Notes: a model not told the origin generated them from the sequence alone. A stretch of 64,000 nucleotides of DNA from Rhodopseudomonas sp. BAL398 (GCF_033001325.1 NZ_CP133111.1:4914501-4978500); one strand, 5' to 3'; positions 1 to 10,214 are shown, counted from the stretch's first letter. A program made the numbers and translations.

Positions 1-2
1 GT

Positions 3-1247
3 GACGTGGTCGAGCTTGCGCCTGGCACCTACCGAGGGACGGTCCGGATCGAGCGTCCCATCGAATTGCGCGGCAAGCCGGGTGCGACGCTGGTCGGACC
101 CGGCACCGGCACCGTCGTCAGGGTCATCGCCCCCGACGTGACGATTCGCGGCCTGATCATCAAGGGATCGGGCGGCGATATCTCCCAGATCGATTCCGGC
201 GTGTTTCTCGCGCAATCGGCCAAGCGGGCCGTAGTCGCGGACAATCGCCTGGAGGATAATTTGTTCGGCGTCTATGTCCACGGCGCGGGTGGATCGCTGG
301 TTCAGCACAATATCATCGACGGCCTGCGCAACATTCGGCTGAACGAGGCCGGCAACGGCGTCTCGGTGTGGAACGCGCCCGATGTCGTGGTCGAAGGCAA
401 CCACATTCGCTACGGCCGCGATGGCATCTACACCATCAACAGCAAGCGCGATCGTTTCATCGACAATCGGCTCGAGCAGGTCCGCTTCGCGGTGCATTAC
501 ATGTACACCGACGACAGCGAGGTCAGCGGCAATGTCTCGATCGGCAATCATGGCGGCTTTGCCATCATGTTCTCCAACCGGCTGGTGATCCGCGGCAATG
601 TCTCCGACCGCGACCGCGATTACGGCCTGCTGTTCAATTATGCCAATTACGCCGCGATCGAGGGCAACAGGGTCAGCGGCGGCCTGCTCGACAGCGTCAA
701 GAAAGACAGCGACAAGAACGGCGGAGACGACGGAGCGGACGACGACAAGGGCATGCTGCCGAAGGCCGAACCGACGCGCGGCGCGCGCAGCGGCCCCGAG
801 AAATGCGTGTTCATCTATAACGCCAACCACAATGTGTTCCGCGACAACTGGTTCGAGGGCTGCGGCATTGGCGTGCACTTCACCGCAGGCTCCGAAGACA
901 ACGACATCGTCGGCAACGCATTTATCGGGAATCGCAATCAGGTGAAATATGTCGGCACCCGCAATCTCGACTGGTCGAAGGGCGGTCGCGGCAATTACTG
1001 GAGCGACAATCCGGCCTTCGACCTCAATGGCGACGGCATCGCCGACACCGCCTATCGGCCCAACGACATCGTCGACCGGGTGTTGTGGACCGCGCCGTCC
1101 GCCAAGGTGCTGATCAACAGCCCCGCCGTGCAGGTGCTGCGCTGGGCGCAGAGTCAGTTTCCCGCGCTGTATCCCGGCGGCGTCATCGACACCCATCCGC
1201 TGATCGCGCCGCCGCCGCGACCGCAGGCCTCGGAGAGCCAGCCATGA
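3..1247 (+). CDS. nosD: NosD, periplasmic copper-maturation protein (5' end cut by window)
   Basis: NosD is a periplasmic right-handed beta-helix protein that works with the NosFY transporter in maturing the copper centres of nitrous oxide reductase. The frame is open to the window edge, so the signal peptide and true start lie upstream; about 414 residues are visible. Repeated short turns of the type 'GNxIxxxxxGI' (parallel beta-helix repeats) run through the protein, and the family motif CVFIYNAN is present. An Asp/Lys/Gly-rich stretch at about 690-780 interrupts the helix just before that motif and looks like a lineage-specific insertion. The stop overlaps the nosF start (ATGA), so the genes are co-transcribed. 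Confidence 0.93.
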   Translation, partial: DVVELAPGTYRGTVRIERPIELRGKPGATLVGPGTGTVVRVIAPDVTIRGLIIKGSGGDISQIDSGVFLAQSAKRAVVADNRLEDNLFGVYVHGAGGSLVQHNIIDGLRNIRLNEAGNGVSVWNAPDVVVEGNHIRYGRDGIYTINSKRDRFIDNRLEQVRFAVHYMYTDDSEVSGNVSIGNHGGFAIMFSNRLVIRGNVSDRDRDYGLLFNYANYAAIEGNRVSGGLLDSVKKDSDKNGGDDGADDDKGMLPKAEPTRGARSGPEKCVFIYNANHNVFRDNWFEGCGIGVHFTAGSEDNDIVGNAFIGNRNQVKYVGTRNLDWSKGGRGNYWSDNPAFDLNGDGIADTAYRPNDIVDRVLWTAPSAKVLINSPAVQVLRWAQSQFPALYPGGVIDTHPLIAPPPRPQASESQP

Positions 1248-2152
1248 GCGCGGCGATCTCGGTCATGCACGTCGAAAAGAACTTCCGCGCGGTGCGCGCG
1301 CTGCGCGACGTCTCGTTCGAATTGGCGCCCGGCCGACTCAGCGCGCTGGTCGGGCACAATGGCGCCGGCAAGACCACGCTGATCAAGCTGATGCTGGGAT
1401 TGATCCGGCCGACCCATGGTGAAGTCCGCTCCCTCGGACAGGATCCGGCGGCCGGCGAATTCTCGGCGCGGCGCTGGCTCGGCTATCTGCCGGAAAGCGT
1501 GGCGTTCAATTCGGCGCTGACCGGGCGCGAGACGCTGTCGTTCTACGCGCGGCTGAAGCAGATCAGCCCGGCCGCGGGTGACAGTCTGTTCGAGCGCGTC
1601 GGGTTGAGCAATGCCGCCGACCGCAGGGTCGGCACCTATTCCAAGGGCATGCGGCAACGTCTCGGCCTGGCGCAGGCGCTGCTCGGACAACCGCGCGTGC
1701 TGCTGCTCGACGAGCCGACCACCGGGCTCGATCCGGCGCTGCGCCAGACCTTCTATGAAATTCTCGGCGAGCTGCGCGATGCCGGCGCCACCGTGCTGAT
1801 TTCGTCGCATGCGCTGGACGAACTCGAGGGCCGCGCCGAACACGTGCTGATCATGAATCAAGGACATCTGGTGGCGCAGGGAACCATGGCCGAGTTGCGC
1901 ACGATCTCGCAGCTGCCGATCCGCGTGACCGTGGATCTCGACGGCGAGAATGCGGCGCCACCAGCCTGGCTCACTGATGGCTTTCGCCCCGGCGAACGGC
2001 GCCAGACCGTGCTGGCGGCCGACGACCGCGCCAAGATGCAGCTTTTGCGCGCGGCGGCGAATGATCCGCGGGTCGGCAATATCGAGGTCGCGGCGCCGAC
2101 GCTGGATGATCTCTATGCGCATTTTCTTCGCGCGGGGGCGCGCGCGTCATGA
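1244..2152 (+). CDS. nosF: NosF, ABC transporter ATPase for nitrous oxide reductase maturation
   Basis: This 302-residue cytoplasmic ATPase energises the NosY permease. Walker A (GHNGAGKT, residues 37-44), a variant signature (YSKGMRQ, 132-138) and Walker B (LLLDEP, 153-158) are all visible. The ATG overlaps the nosD stop as ATGA; the frame is open further upstream, but that extension would run inside nosD. It is followed by nosY with another ATGA overlap. The C-terminal third (about 215-302) is a poorly conserved domain typical of the NosF/CcmA-like subfamily. Identification rests on family features and on the nosD-F-Y-L-X order. Confidence 0.95.
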   Translation: MSAAISVMHVEKNFRAVRALRDVSFELAPGRLSALVGHNGAGKTTLIKLMLGLIRPTHGEVRSLGQDPAAGEFSARRWLGYLPESVAFNSALTGRETLSFYARLKQISPAAGDSLFERVGLSNAADRRVGTYSKGMRQRLGLAQALLGQPRVLLLDEPTTGLDPALRQTFYEILGELRDAGATVLISSHALDELEGRAEHVLIMNQGHLVAQGTMAELRTISQLPIRVTVDLDGENAAPPAWLTDGFRPGERRQTVLAADDRAKMQLLRAAANDPRVGNIEVAAPTLDDLYAHFLRAGARAS

Positions 2153-2976
2153 GAACGATCGCCATCATCGCCGCCAAGGAGATCCAGGAAGGCCTGCGCA
2201 ATCGCTGGGTGCTGGCGACCACGCTGCTGCTGGCCGCTTTGGCACTGTCGCTGACATTTCTCGGCAGCGCGCCGACCGGCAATGTCGGCGTCGGCGCGCT
2301 CGACGTCGTGATCGTCAGCCTGTCGAGCCTGACGATCTTCCTGCTGCCGCTGATCGCGCTATTGATCTCGCACGACGCCGTGGTCGGCGAGATGGAGCGC
2401 GGCACCATGATTCTGCTGCTCAGCTATCCGGTCGGCCGCAGCCAGGTGATCCTCGGAAAATTCGCCGGTCATGTGCTGATCCTCGGCTTCGCCACCGTGA
2501 TCGGCTACGGCGCTGCGGCGGTCGCGCTGGCCATGACCGGGGCCTCGGTGCTGGCGGCGAGCTGGGTCGCCTTCGCGGCGATGCTCGGCACCTCGGTGAT
2601 GCTGGGCGCGGTGTTCGTGGCGCTCGGCTATCTGATCAGCAGCATGGTGCGCGATCGCGGCACCGCGGCCGGGCTCGCGGTCGGGGTCTGGCTGCTGATG
2701 GTGCTGGTGTTCGACATGGCGTTGCTCGGCGGGTTGGTGGTCGATCAGGGCCGCTTCATCACCGCCCATGTGCTCAACGCGCTGCTGTTTCTCAATCCGA
2801 CCGATCTCTACCGCCTGGCCAATCTGAGCGGCCTCAAGGTCAGCCAGTTTTCCGGGATGTCGGGCTTGGCGGCGACCGCCAGCCTGGCGCCGTCGGTCCT
2901 GCTGCTCGGTTTGCTGGCCTGGATCGTCGCGCCGCTCGGGCTGGCAATGCTGTTCTTCACGCGGAGGGAATTATGA
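2149..2976 (+). CDS. nosY: NosY, ABC transporter permease for nitrous oxide reductase maturation
   Basis: This 275-residue inner-membrane protein has about six hydrophobic segments and belongs to the ABC-2 permease type. It partners NosF and supplies the membrane path by which the complex supports sulfur/copper site assembly of NosZ. The N-terminus (residues 1-12) is short and cytoplasmic, with the family-typical motif AAKEIQEGLRNRW. The start overlaps the end of nosF and the stop overlaps the nosL start, so translation is probably coupled. Length and position match canonical nosY. Confidence 0.94.
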   Translation: MRTIAIIAAKEIQEGLRNRWVLATTLLLAALALSLTFLGSAPTGNVGVGALDVVIVSLSSLTIFLLPLIALLISHDAVVGEMERGTMILLLSYPVGRSQVILGKFAGHVLILGFATVIGYGAAAVALAMTGASVLAASWVAFAAMLGTSVMLGAVFVALGYLISSMVRDRGTAAGLAVGVWLLMVLVFDMALLGGLVVDQGRFITAHVLNALLFLNPTDLYRLANLSGLKVSQFSGMSGLAATASLAPSVLLLGLLAWIVAPLGLAMLFFTRREL

Positions 2977-3512
2977 TCCGCAAACTATGCGCCGCTATCG
3001 CGATCGCGGTTTTGCTGGCGGGTTGCGGCAAGGATGGCGGCCCAGCCGTGGTGCCGCCGCCGGTGGCGCTCAACAGCGATGCGATGGGCGTGTTCTGCGG
3101 CATGAATGTGATGGAGCATCCCGGCCCAAAGGGACAGATCATCACCGGTGGCCGGATCGATCCCTATTGGTTCACCTCGGCGCGCGACGCGGTGGCGTTT
3201 TCGCTGATGCCGGACCAGCCGCGCGACATCAAGGCGATCTATGTCTCCGACATGGCCAAGGCGCCGAGTTGGAATGAGCCGGGCGAGACCAACTGGATCG
3301 ACGCCCACAAGGCGTTGTTCGTGATCGGAAGCCGCAAGCAGGGCGGCATGGGCGCGGCGGAAGCGATTCCGTTCGGCGTGCGCGCCGCCGCCGAGGCTTT
3401 CGTGGCGGGCAATGGCGGGCGCATCGTGGGCTTTGCCGAGATTCCGCCATCCTATGTGCTCGGCAGCGACGTCGATCAAGGCGCGACTGATGCTTCGCGC
3501 CCGGCCAAATGA
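2973..3512 (+). CDS. nosL: NosL, outer-face copper-binding lipoprotein
   Basis: NosL is a lipid-anchored copper chaperone of nitrous oxide reductase biogenesis. The 179-residue product starts with a short signal peptide and a lipobox LAGC with the modified Cys at residue 18. The family copper-site motif CGMNV begins at Cys42. The ATG is preceded by GGAGGG (2963-2968) and overlaps the nosY stop. The frame extends far upstream in the DNA, but that part lies inside nosY and is not translated from a plausible site. Confidence 0.93.
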   Translation: MIRKLCAAIAIAVLLAGCGKDGGPAVVPPPVALNSDAMGVFCGMNVMEHPGPKGQIITGGRIDPYWFTSARDAVAFSLMPDQPRDIKAIYVSDMAKAPSWNEPGETNWIDAHKALFVIGSRKQGGMGAAEAIPFGVRAAAEAFVAGNGGRIVGFAEIPPSYVLGSDVDQGATDASRPAK

Positions 3513-3523
3513 CGGAGACCACG

Positions 3524-4522
3524 ATGACCCAGCCAATTCTCACCCGGCGGCGGATGATCGCGATCACCGCGGCGCTGTCGGCGTCAGCGTTGCTGCCGCG
3601 CGGCGCCATCGCGGGCGTCGATGGCCCGGTGCGCTGGAGCGGGTCGGTGCTCGGCGCGCAGGGCTCGATCGAGATCTTTCATCCCGATCGCCGTCTGGCG
3701 CAGCGGCTGGTGCATGATGCGCTGGTGCAGGTGCGCCGGCTGGAGCAATTGTTCAGCCTGTACCAGCCCGATTCGGCGATCTGCACGCTGAACCGCAGCG
3801 GCGTCCTTGCGGCGCCCGATCCCGATATGGTGACCTTGCTCAAGGCCAGCCTGGAATTCGCGGCGCTGACCGACGGCGCCTTCGACCCGACCGTGCAGCC
3901 GCTCTGGGCGCTTGATGCGGATTTCTTCGCGTCGGAGCGGGCGAGCGCCGACGGACCGTCTCAGAGCGAACGAGCCGAGGCGCTGGCGAAGGTCGGCTAT
4001 CGCGGGCTGCTGGTCGATGCCGACCGCGTTGCGTTGCTCAAGCCCGGCGCCGGCATCACCCTCAACGGCATTGCCCAAGGCTACGCCACCGACCGGGTGG
4101 TCGAGATGCTGCGCCGGGCCGGGCTGTCGACCAGCCTGGTCAATATGGGCGAAATCCGCGCCATCGGCGCGCGTCCGGATGGCACGCCGTGGCGGGTCGG
4201 CCTCGACGATCCGGAGCGGTCGGGCGCGATCACCGAGACCATCGACCTGGTCGACCGCGCCGTCGCCACCTCGGCCGGTTCCGGATTCAGCTTCGATTCG
4301 CAGGGCCGCTTCACCCATCTGTTCGACCCGGCCACCGGCCGCAGCCCCTCGCTCTATCGCACCGTCAGCGTGGTCGCGCCGACCGCCACCGAGGCCGACG
4401 CGCTGTCGACGGCGTTCAGTGCGATGCCGATGGATCGCATCGCGGAGGTCGTCCGCTTGCGAGCGGGGGTGCGGGTTCATGCGATGGATTCGGCCGGCAG
4501 ATTGAAGATCTGCGGCGCCTGA
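3524..4522 (+). CDS. nosX: NosX/ApbE, FAD:protein FMN transferase
   Basis: ApbE-type enzymes use FAD to attach FMN covalently to threonine of a partner protein; in nos operons the expected target is the flavoprotein NosR. The product (332 residues) carries a twin-arginine signal (TRRRM followed by a hydrophobic run ending near Ala-Gly) and the conserved ApbE elements GAxGSIEIFH-like N-terminal strand, LNGIAQGYATDRV, and VNMGEIRAIG. I chose ATG 3524 because GGAG lies six bases upstream; an ATG at 3509 overlapping the nosL stop (ATGA) is an alternative giving 337 residues. It is the last gene of the nos operon here. Confidence 0.9.
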   Translation: MTQPILTRRRMIAITAALSASALLPRGAIAGVDGPVRWSGSVLGAQGSIEIFHPDRRLAQRLVHDALVQVRRLEQLFSLYQPDSAICTLNRSGVLAAPDPDMVTLLKASLEFAALTDGAFDPTVQPLWALDADFFASERASADGPSQSERAEALAKVGYRGLLVDADRVALLKPGAGITLNGIAQGYATDRVVEMLRRAGLSTSLVNMGEIRAIGARPDGTPWRVGLDDPERSGAITETIDLVDRAVATSAGSGFSFDSQGRFTHLFDPATGRSPSLYRTVSVVAPTATEADALSTAFSAMPMDRIAEVVRLRAGVRVHAMDSAGRLKICGA

Positions 4523-4990
4523 GACGCGGCGCGGTCACGCCGCCCGCGTGCGCTTGCCGCGGAGCCGACCGACGGACCATGCCGTCGGGGCAATCGAATT
4601 TGACCCGGCTCAAGCTGAACCGCGTTTCTGCCGATATAACAGCAGCAATAGGGCGGCCGCCGCATCGGCTGGCCGCGCGAATGATTGCGCGTGGCCAAGC
4701 AGAATGCAGGCCGTCGCCAGTCGTTCTCGCCATGGATACGATGATGGCCAATCAATTTGGTTTGTGCCGCGAAATTCTGGCGACCGATTCCAGTGTCCAC
4801 CATCGGAGCGCCATGCAAATAGTTCGCATTTGCTTGGTGAAGAGGCCAAAACAGCCCGCAATACTCGTGATATAAGAAATACTTTGGTGGTAACGTTGAA
4901 ATTAGCATTTTCTTATTTTGCTGATCCAGCCGATAGCTGCGGCGCGCACGCGGACGCATTGATGTCGCGACTGGCAATCGATCCGGGGAC
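4523..4990 (+). promoter_or_regulatory. cbbF upstream region with AT-rich inverted repeat
   Basis: This 468-base stretch separates the nos and cbb operons and contains no convincing gene. Its last 140 bases turn AT-rich, unlike the surroundings. An inverted repeat ATAAGAAA (4872-4879) / TTTCTTAT (4909-4916) flanks a TTGAAA hexamer (4896-4901). LysR-type CbbR regulators bind such T-N11-A dyads upstream of cbb operons, so this is a candidate operator/promoter. No cbbR gene is visible in the window, and the assignment is an inference. Confidence 0.4.
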
Positions 4991-6031
4991 ATGACGATGG
5001 AACAGGGGCAGACGCTTTCGCGTCGTATCGATCTATATGCGGGTTCAGACCCGCTTCGTATTGCGGTTGCGGCGGCGGTTCGGGCGATCGCGGCGGCGTC
5101 GATCGAGATTTCGGAGCTGATCGGGCAGGGCGCGCTGGGCGGGATCACCGGCCAGGCGCAGGGCTCGGCCAATGCCGATGGCGACGTGCAGAAGGATCTC
5201 GACGTCCGCGCCGACCAGATGGTGATCGCGGCGCTGAAGGATGTGCCGTTCGCGGTGCTGGCGTCGGAGGAATCCGAGGAGCTGGTGGAGGGCGATCCGA
5301 AGGCGCTGATCTCGATCGCCTATGATCCGCTCGACGGCTCGTCCAATATCGACACCAATATGACGGTGGGGACGATCTTCTCGATCATCCCCAATGCGCC
5401 CGGTGTGGCGCCGTTCTCGGCGCCCGGCAGCTGTCAGCTGGCGGCGGGCTTTGTGGTCTACGGGCCGCAGACCTCGCTGGTGCTGACGCTCGGCTGTGGC
5501 GTCGACATCTTCACGCTGGACCGCGCCGCCAGGACCTATCGGCTGATCCGCGAGAAGGTCCAGGTCTCGCACGACACCGCCGAATACGCCATCAACGCCT
5601 CCAACCATCGGCACTGGGAGCAGCCGGTGCGCGACTTCGTCGACGAATGCCTGGCCGGCGCCGACGGCCCGCGCAGCAAGGATTTCAACATGCGCTGGAT
5701 CGGTTCGCTGGTGGCGGAGGCCTATCGCATCCTGACCCGCGGCGGCGTGTTCCTGTATCCGGCGGATTCGCGCCCGGGCTATGGCGAGGGCCGGCTGCGG
5801 CTGTTGTACGAGACCCACCCGATGGCCTTTGTGATGGAGCAGGCCGGCGGCGGCGCCTCGACCGGGCGCGAGCGCGTGCTCGATCTCGCCGCGTCATCGA
5901 TCCATCAGCGCTCGCCCTTGATCATGGGCTCGCTCGACAAGGTCGAGCGCATCGAGCTGCTGCACAATGATCCCGATGCCGCCTCGCGCACCGCGCCGCT
6001 GTTCGCACGCCGCGGCCTGTTCCGGGTCTGA
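4991..6031 (+). CDS. cbbF: Fructose-1,6-/sedoheptulose-1,7-bisphosphatase, class I
   Basis: This 346-residue enzyme removes the C1 phosphate of fructose 1,6-bisphosphate, and in autotrophs often of sedoheptulose 1,7-bisphosphate, in the regenerative phase of the Calvin cycle. The metal-binding elements of class I FBPases are present: SEESEE (92-97) and [10 protein letters not shown] (112-121). The Tyr/Lys-rich substrate site [14 protein letters not shown] lies near residue 258. The ATG at 4991 follows a GGGGAC stretch; ATG 4997 is an alternative. It is the first gene of a five-gene form II cbb operon. Confidence 0.95.
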   Translation: MTMEQGQTLSRRIDLYAGSDPLRIAVAAAVRAIAAASIEISELIGQGALGGITGQAQGSANADGDVQKDLDVRADQMVIAALKDVPFAVLASEESEELVEGDPKALISIAYDPLDGSSNIDTNMTVGTIFSIIPNAPGVAPFSAPGSCQLAAGFVVYGPQTSLVLTLGCGVDIFTLDRAARTYRLIREKVQVSHDTAEYAINASNHRHWEQPVRDFVDECLAGADGPRSKDFNMRWIGSLVAEAYRILTRGGVFLYPADSRPGYGEGRLRLLYETHPMAFVMEQAGGGASTGRERVLDLAASSIHQRSPLIMGSLDKVERIELLHNDPDAASRTAPLFARRGLFRV

Positions 6032-6102
6032 CGTCGTCCGAATCCGAACTAATCGAGTCCGAACAACCCGAGGCTTAAGTATCCGGAGTCTGAAAGTCAC
6101 AC

Positions 6103-6978
6103 ATGTCCCGCAAGCATCCGATCATTTCGATCACCGGTTCGTCCGGCGCCGGCACCACCTCGGTCAAGCGCACTTTCGAGCAGATCTTCCGCCGCGAAAA
6201 CGTCAACGCCGCCTATATCGAGGGCGACGCGTTCCATCGCTACAACCGCGTCGACATGCGCAACAAGATGGCGGCGGAGTCCGAACTCGGCAATCGCCAT
6301 TTCAGCCATTTCAGCCCCGAGACCAATCTGTTCGAGGAGCTCGAGACCACCTTTCGCGACTATGCGGCGACCGGCACCGGCAAGACCAGGCACTATGTCC
6401 ATGACGACACCGAGGCCAAGCTGCACGGCGTGGCGCCGGGCAATTTCACCGACTGGGCGTCGCTGCCGCCGGATTCCGATCTGCTGTTCTACGAGGGCCT
6501 GCACGGCGCGGTGATGACCGACACCGTCAATGTCGCCCAGCATGCCGATCTGAAGATCGGCGTGGTCCCGGTGATCAATCTGGAATGGATCCAGAAGCTG
6601 CACCGCGACCGCAGCGACCGCGGCTATTCCACCGAGGCCGTCACCGACACCATCCTGCGCCGGATGCCGGATTATGTGCACTACATCGTGCCGCAATTCG
6701 GCGAGACCGACATCAATTTCCAGCGGGTGCCGACGGTCGACACCTCGAACCCCTTCATCGCGCGCTGGATTCCGACCGCGGATGAATCGATGGTGGTGAT
6801 CCGGTTCAAGAGCCCGCGCGGCATCGACTTCGCTTATCTGCTGTCGATGATCCAGGGCAGCTTCATGTCGCGCGCCAATTCGATCGTGATCCACGGCTCG
6901 AAAATGGATCTGGCGATGCAGCTGATCCTGACGCCGCTGATCATGCAGCTGATCGAACGCAAGCGGGGCGCCAAATGA
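6103..6978 (+). CDS. cbbP: Phosphoribulokinase
   Basis: Phosphoribulokinase makes ribulose 1,5-bisphosphate from ribulose 5-phosphate and ATP, the reaction that feeds RuBisCO. The 291-residue length is that of the bacterial octameric type. The P-loop GSSGAGTTS (12-20) is intact, and the conserved segments DAFHRYNR and FYEGLHG are present. It lies 71 bases after cbbF; that spacer has repeated TCCGAA-type words. Only a weak ribosome binding site (GAAAG, 6092-6095) precedes the ATG. Confidence 0.96.
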   Translation: MSRKHPIISITGSSGAGTTSVKRTFEQIFRRENVNAAYIEGDAFHRYNRVDMRNKMAAESELGNRHFSHFSPETNLFEELETTFRDYAATGTGKTRHYVHDDTEAKLHGVAPGNFTDWASLPPDSDLLFYEGLHGAVMTDTVNVAQHADLKIGVVPVINLEWIQKLHRDRSDRGYSTEAVTDTILRRMPDYVHYIVPQFGETDINFQRVPTVDTSNPFIARWIPTADESMVVIRFKSPRGIDFAYLLSMIQGSFMSRANSIVIHGSKMDLAMQLILTPLIMQLIERKRGAK

Positions 6979-7016
6979 GCGCGCAAACAGGGCTGACGCG
7001 CCATAACGAGAATCTT

Positions 7017-7022
7017 GGGAGG
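7017..7022 (+). promoter_or_regulatory. Ribosome binding site deciding the TTG start of cbbT
   Basis: GGGAGG sits five bases before TTG 7028. The next in-frame ATG, at 7076, has no comparable site and would remove residues that are part of the transketolase N-terminus, so the TTG start is preferred. Confidence 0.6.
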
Positions 7023-7027
7023 TTGGT

Positions 7028-9040
7028 TTGAATATTTCGACGCGTGACATTCACGAACAGGTGTCGCATCGCGACATGGCGAATGCGATCCGCTTTCTGG
7101 CGATCGACGCGGTGGAGAAGGCCAAGTCGGGCCATCCGGGCATGCCGATGGGCATGGCCGATGTCGCCACCGTGCTGTTCAGCCGATTCCTGAAGTTCGA
7201 CGCCGCCGATTCGGCGTGGCCGGACCGCGACCGCTTCGTGCTGTCGGCCGGCCATGGCTCGATGCTGCTCTATGCGCTGCTGCATCTGACCGGCAATGAC
7301 GACGTCACCATCGACGAGATCAAGGCGTTCCGGCAATGGGGCTCGAAGACCCCGGGCCATCCGGAATATGGCCACACCAAGGGCGTCGAGACCACCACCG
7401 GGCCGCTCGGCCAGGGGCTGGCCACGGCGGTCGGCATGGCGCTGGCGGAGCGGCTGCTGAATGCGCGCTATGGCGACGCCGTGGTCGATCACCATACTTA
7501 CGTCATCGCCGGCGACGGCTGCCTGATGGAGGGCATCAGCCACGAGGCGATCTCGCTGGCCGGGCATCTCAAGCTCGGCAAGCTGATCGTGCTGTTCGAC
7601 GACAATCAGATCTCGATCGACGGCGCCACCTCGCTGTCTTGTTCGGACGATCAGGTGGCGCGCTTTGCCGCCTCGGGCTGGAATGCGACGCGCATCGATG
7701 GCCATGATCCCGAAGCGATCGCGGCCGCGATCGAACAGGCCAAATCGAGCGATCGGCCGTCGCTGATCGCCTGCCGCACCAAGATCGGCTTCGGCTCGCC
7801 CAAGGTCGAGGGCACCGAAAAGGCCCATGGCGCGCCGCTCGGCGCCGAGGAGATCGAAAAGACCCGCGCCGCGCTGGGCTGGCCCCATGCGCCATTCGAA
7901 GTGCCGGACCCGGTCCTCAAAGGCTGGCGCGCAATCGGCGCCCGCGGCCAGGGCGCGCATGCCGCCTGGACCGGGCGGCTCGGGCAGCTCGATGCCGCCA
8001 CCCGCGCCGCCTTCACCGACGCGCTGGCCGGCAAGCTCTCGGCGAATTACGAGACGGCGCTGCGGGCGCTGCTCGACAAATTCGCCACCGACAAGCCCTC
8101 GATCGCCACCCGCCAGGCCTCGCAGCTGACCATCGACGCCATCGTGCCGGCCTCGCCTAATATTCTTGGCGGCTCGGCGGATCTGACCCATTCCAACCTG
8201 ACCCACGCCAAGGGCACCAAATCGGTCACACCGAGCGATTACAGCGGCAGCTACATCCATTATGGCATCCGCGAATTCGGCATGGCGGCGGCGATGAACG
8301 GCCTCGCGCTGCATGGCGGCTTCATCCCGTTCGGCGGCACGTTCCTTGCGTTCGCCGATTACAACCGCCCGGCCATTCGCCTGGCGGCGCTGATGGGAAT
8401 CCGGGTGATCCATGTGATGACGCATGATTCCATTGGCCTGGGCGAAGACGGCCCGACCCATCAGCCGGTCGAACACGTCGCCTCGCTGCGGGCGATCCCC
8501 AACCTGCTGGTGTTCCGCCCGGCGGATGCGATCGAGACCGCGCAGGCCTGGGATTGCGCGGTCAAATCCGAACACCGCCCCTCGGTGCTGGCGCTGTCGC
8601 GCCAGGCGCTGCCGGCGCTGCCGCGCGACAACACCAACGACAATCCGGTGGCGCGCGGCGCTTACGTCGTGGTCGATCCGGGTGCGCGCGACGTCACGCT
8701 GATCGCCACCGGCTCGGAAGTGGCGATCGCGCTCGACGCCTCGACCAAGCTCGGCGCCGCCGGCATCAAGGCCGCGGTGGTGTCGGCGCCGTGCTTCGAA
8801 CTATTCGCCGAGCAGCCGGAGGCCTATCGCGCCGCCGTGCTCGGCCAGGCGCCGCGGATCGGCGTCGAGGCCGCGATCGCCTCGGACTGGTACCGCTGGA
8901 TCGGCGATGGCGGCGCCTTCGTCGGCATGACCGGCTTCGGCGCCTCGGCGCCGGCCAGCGTGTTGTATCAGAAATTCGGCATCACGGCGGAGGCGGTGAT
9001 GGAGGCAGCCCGGGGCGCGATCGCGCGCGCATCGCACTGA
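7028..9040 (+). CDS. cbbT: Transketolase
   Basis: Transketolase transfers two-carbon units between sugar phosphates in the regenerative Calvin cycle, using thiamine diphosphate. The product is 670 residues, the family's normal length. The TPP-binding motif runs from GDG (162-164) to Asn193, and the C-terminal half carries the pyrimidine-domain segment RFAD-type '[14 protein letters not shown]' and '[16 protein letters not shown]'. It starts with TTG, supported by GGGAGG five bases upstream. It lies 49 bases after cbbP and 38 bases before cbbA in the same operon. Confidence 0.96.
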   Translation: MNISTRDIHEQVSHRDMANAIRFLAIDAVEKAKSGHPGMPMGMADVATVLFSRFLKFDAADSAWPDRDRFVLSAGHGSMLLYALLHLTGNDDVTIDEIKAFRQWGSKTPGHPEYGHTKGVETTTGPLGQGLATAVGMALAERLLNARYGDAVVDHHTYVIAGDGCLMEGISHEAISLAGHLKLGKLIVLFDDNQISIDGATSLSCSDDQVARFAASGWNATRIDGHDPEAIAAAIEQAKSSDRPSLIACRTKIGFGSPKVEGTEKAHGAPLGAEEIEKTRAALGWPHAPFEVPDPVLKGWRAIGARGQGAHAAWTGRLGQLDAATRAAFTDALAGKLSANYETALRALLDKFATDKPSIATRQASQLTIDAIVPASPNILGGSADLTHSNLTHAKGTKSVTPSDYSGSYIHYGIREFGMAAAMNGLALHGGFIPFGGTFLAFADYNRPAIRLAALMGIRVIHVMTHDSIGLGEDGPTHQPVEHVASLRAIPNLLVFRPADAIETAQAWDCAVKSEHRPSVLALSRQALPALPRDNTNDNPVARGAYVVVDPGARDVTLIATGSEVAIALDASTKLGAAGIKAAVVSAPCFELFAEQPEAYRAAVLGQAPRIGVEAAIASDWYRWIGDGGAFVGMTGFGASAPASVLYQKFGITAEAVMEAARGAIARASH

Positions 9041-9078
9041 ACCACAATGTTCGCAACCCACATTCAACAGGAGGCATC

Positions 9079-10167
9079 ATGGCCCGCATCACTTTGAGGC
9101 AATTGCTGGATCACGCCGCCGAGCACGGCTACGGCGTGCCGGCATTCAACATCAACAATATGGAGCAGGGCCTCGCCATCATGGAGGCGGCAGCCGCGGT
9201 CGACGCCCCGGTGATCATCCAGGCCTCGCGCGGCGCGCGCGCCTACGCCAACGACATCATGCTGGCCAAGATGATCGAGGCGTTGAGCGAGATCTATCCG
9301 CAGATCCCGCTATGCATGCATCAGGACCACGGCAATGACGAAGCCACCTGCGCCACCGCGATCCAGCACGGCTTCACCTCGGTGATGATGGACGGCTCGC
9401 TGAAGGCCGACGCCAAGACCGCGGCGGATTACGACTACAATGTCGACATCACCAGCCGCGTCACCGACATGGCGCATTGGGTCGGCGCCTCGGTCGAAGG
9501 CGAGCTCGGCGTGCTGGGCTCGCTGGAACATGGCGGCGGCGAGCAGGAAGACGGCCACGGGCTGGAAGGCACCGTCAGCCAGGATCAGCTCTTGACCGAT
9601 CCCGACCAAGCCGTCGACTTCGTTCGCGCCACCAAGGTCGACGCGCTGGCGATTGCGATGGGCACCTCGCACGGCGCCTATAAATTCTCGCGCAAGCCCG
9701 ACGGCGATATCCTGGCGATGAAGGTCGTCGAGGAGATCCACCGCCGGCTGCCCAACACGCATCTTGTCATGCACGGCTCGTCTTCGGTGCCGCAGGAATT
9801 GCAGGACATCTTCAATGAATTCGGCGGCGGCATGCCGCAGACCTTCGGCGTGCCGGTCGAGGAGATCGTGCGCGGCATCAAGCACGGCGTGCGCAAGGTC
9901 AATATCGACACCGATTGCCGCCTCGCCATGACTGGCGTGTTCCGCAAGGTTGCGACGCAAAACAAGGCCGAGTTCGATCCGCGCAAATTCCTCAAACCGG
10001 CGATGGACGCCATGCGCGACCTCTGCCGCCAGCGCTTCGAACAATTCGGCACCGCCGGCAACGCCTCCAAGATCAAGGTGATCCCGCTGTCCGAAATGGC
10101 CAAGCGCTACAAATCCGGCGCGCTCGATCCGCAGATCAGCGCCTCCGCCGCGCGCGCCGCCGAATAA
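9079..10167 (+). CDS. cbbA: Fructose-bisphosphate aldolase, class II (Calvin cycle type)
   Basis: This 362-residue metal-dependent aldolase condenses dihydroxyacetone phosphate with glyceraldehyde 3-phosphate or erythrose 4-phosphate. The class II motif HQDHG (81-85) supplies the catalytic Asp83 and zinc ligand His84. Further conserved segments are [24 protein letters not shown] and [12 protein letters not shown]. The start at ATG 9079 is fixed by AGGAGG at 9069-9074. The upstream open frame overlaps cbbT and is not part of the gene. The length and insertions match the Calvin-cycle CbbA subgroup. Confidence 0.96.
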   Translation: MARITLRQLLDHAAEHGYGVPAFNINNMEQGLAIMEAAAAVDAPVIIQASRGARAYANDIMLAKMIEALSEIYPQIPLCMHQDHGNDEATCATAIQHGFTSVMMDGSLKADAKTAADYDYNVDITSRVTDMAHWVGASVEGELGVLGSLEHGGGEQEDGHGLEGTVSQDQLLTDPDQAVDFVRATKVDALAIAMGTSHGAYKFSRKPDGDILAMKVVEEIHRRLPNTHLVMHGSSSVPQELQDIFNEFGGGMPQTFGVPVEEIVRGIKHGVRKVNIDTDCRLAMTGVFRKVATQNKAEFDPRKFLKPAMDAMRDLCRQRFEQFGTAGNASKIKVIPLSEMAKRYKSGALDPQISASAARAAE

Positions 10168-10214
10168 TTCGCGCCGGTGCGAACCGCCGGCCTCAGACAT
10201 TGTTGGAGACCAAA

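Noticed and set aside
1085-1243. Upstream in-frame extension of nosF
   Set aside because: It lies within nosD; the ATGA overlap and family length place the start at 1244.
6941-8575. Minus-strand open frame of 544 codons opposite cbbT
   Set aside because: Same reason: certain gene on the other strand and no protein-like features.
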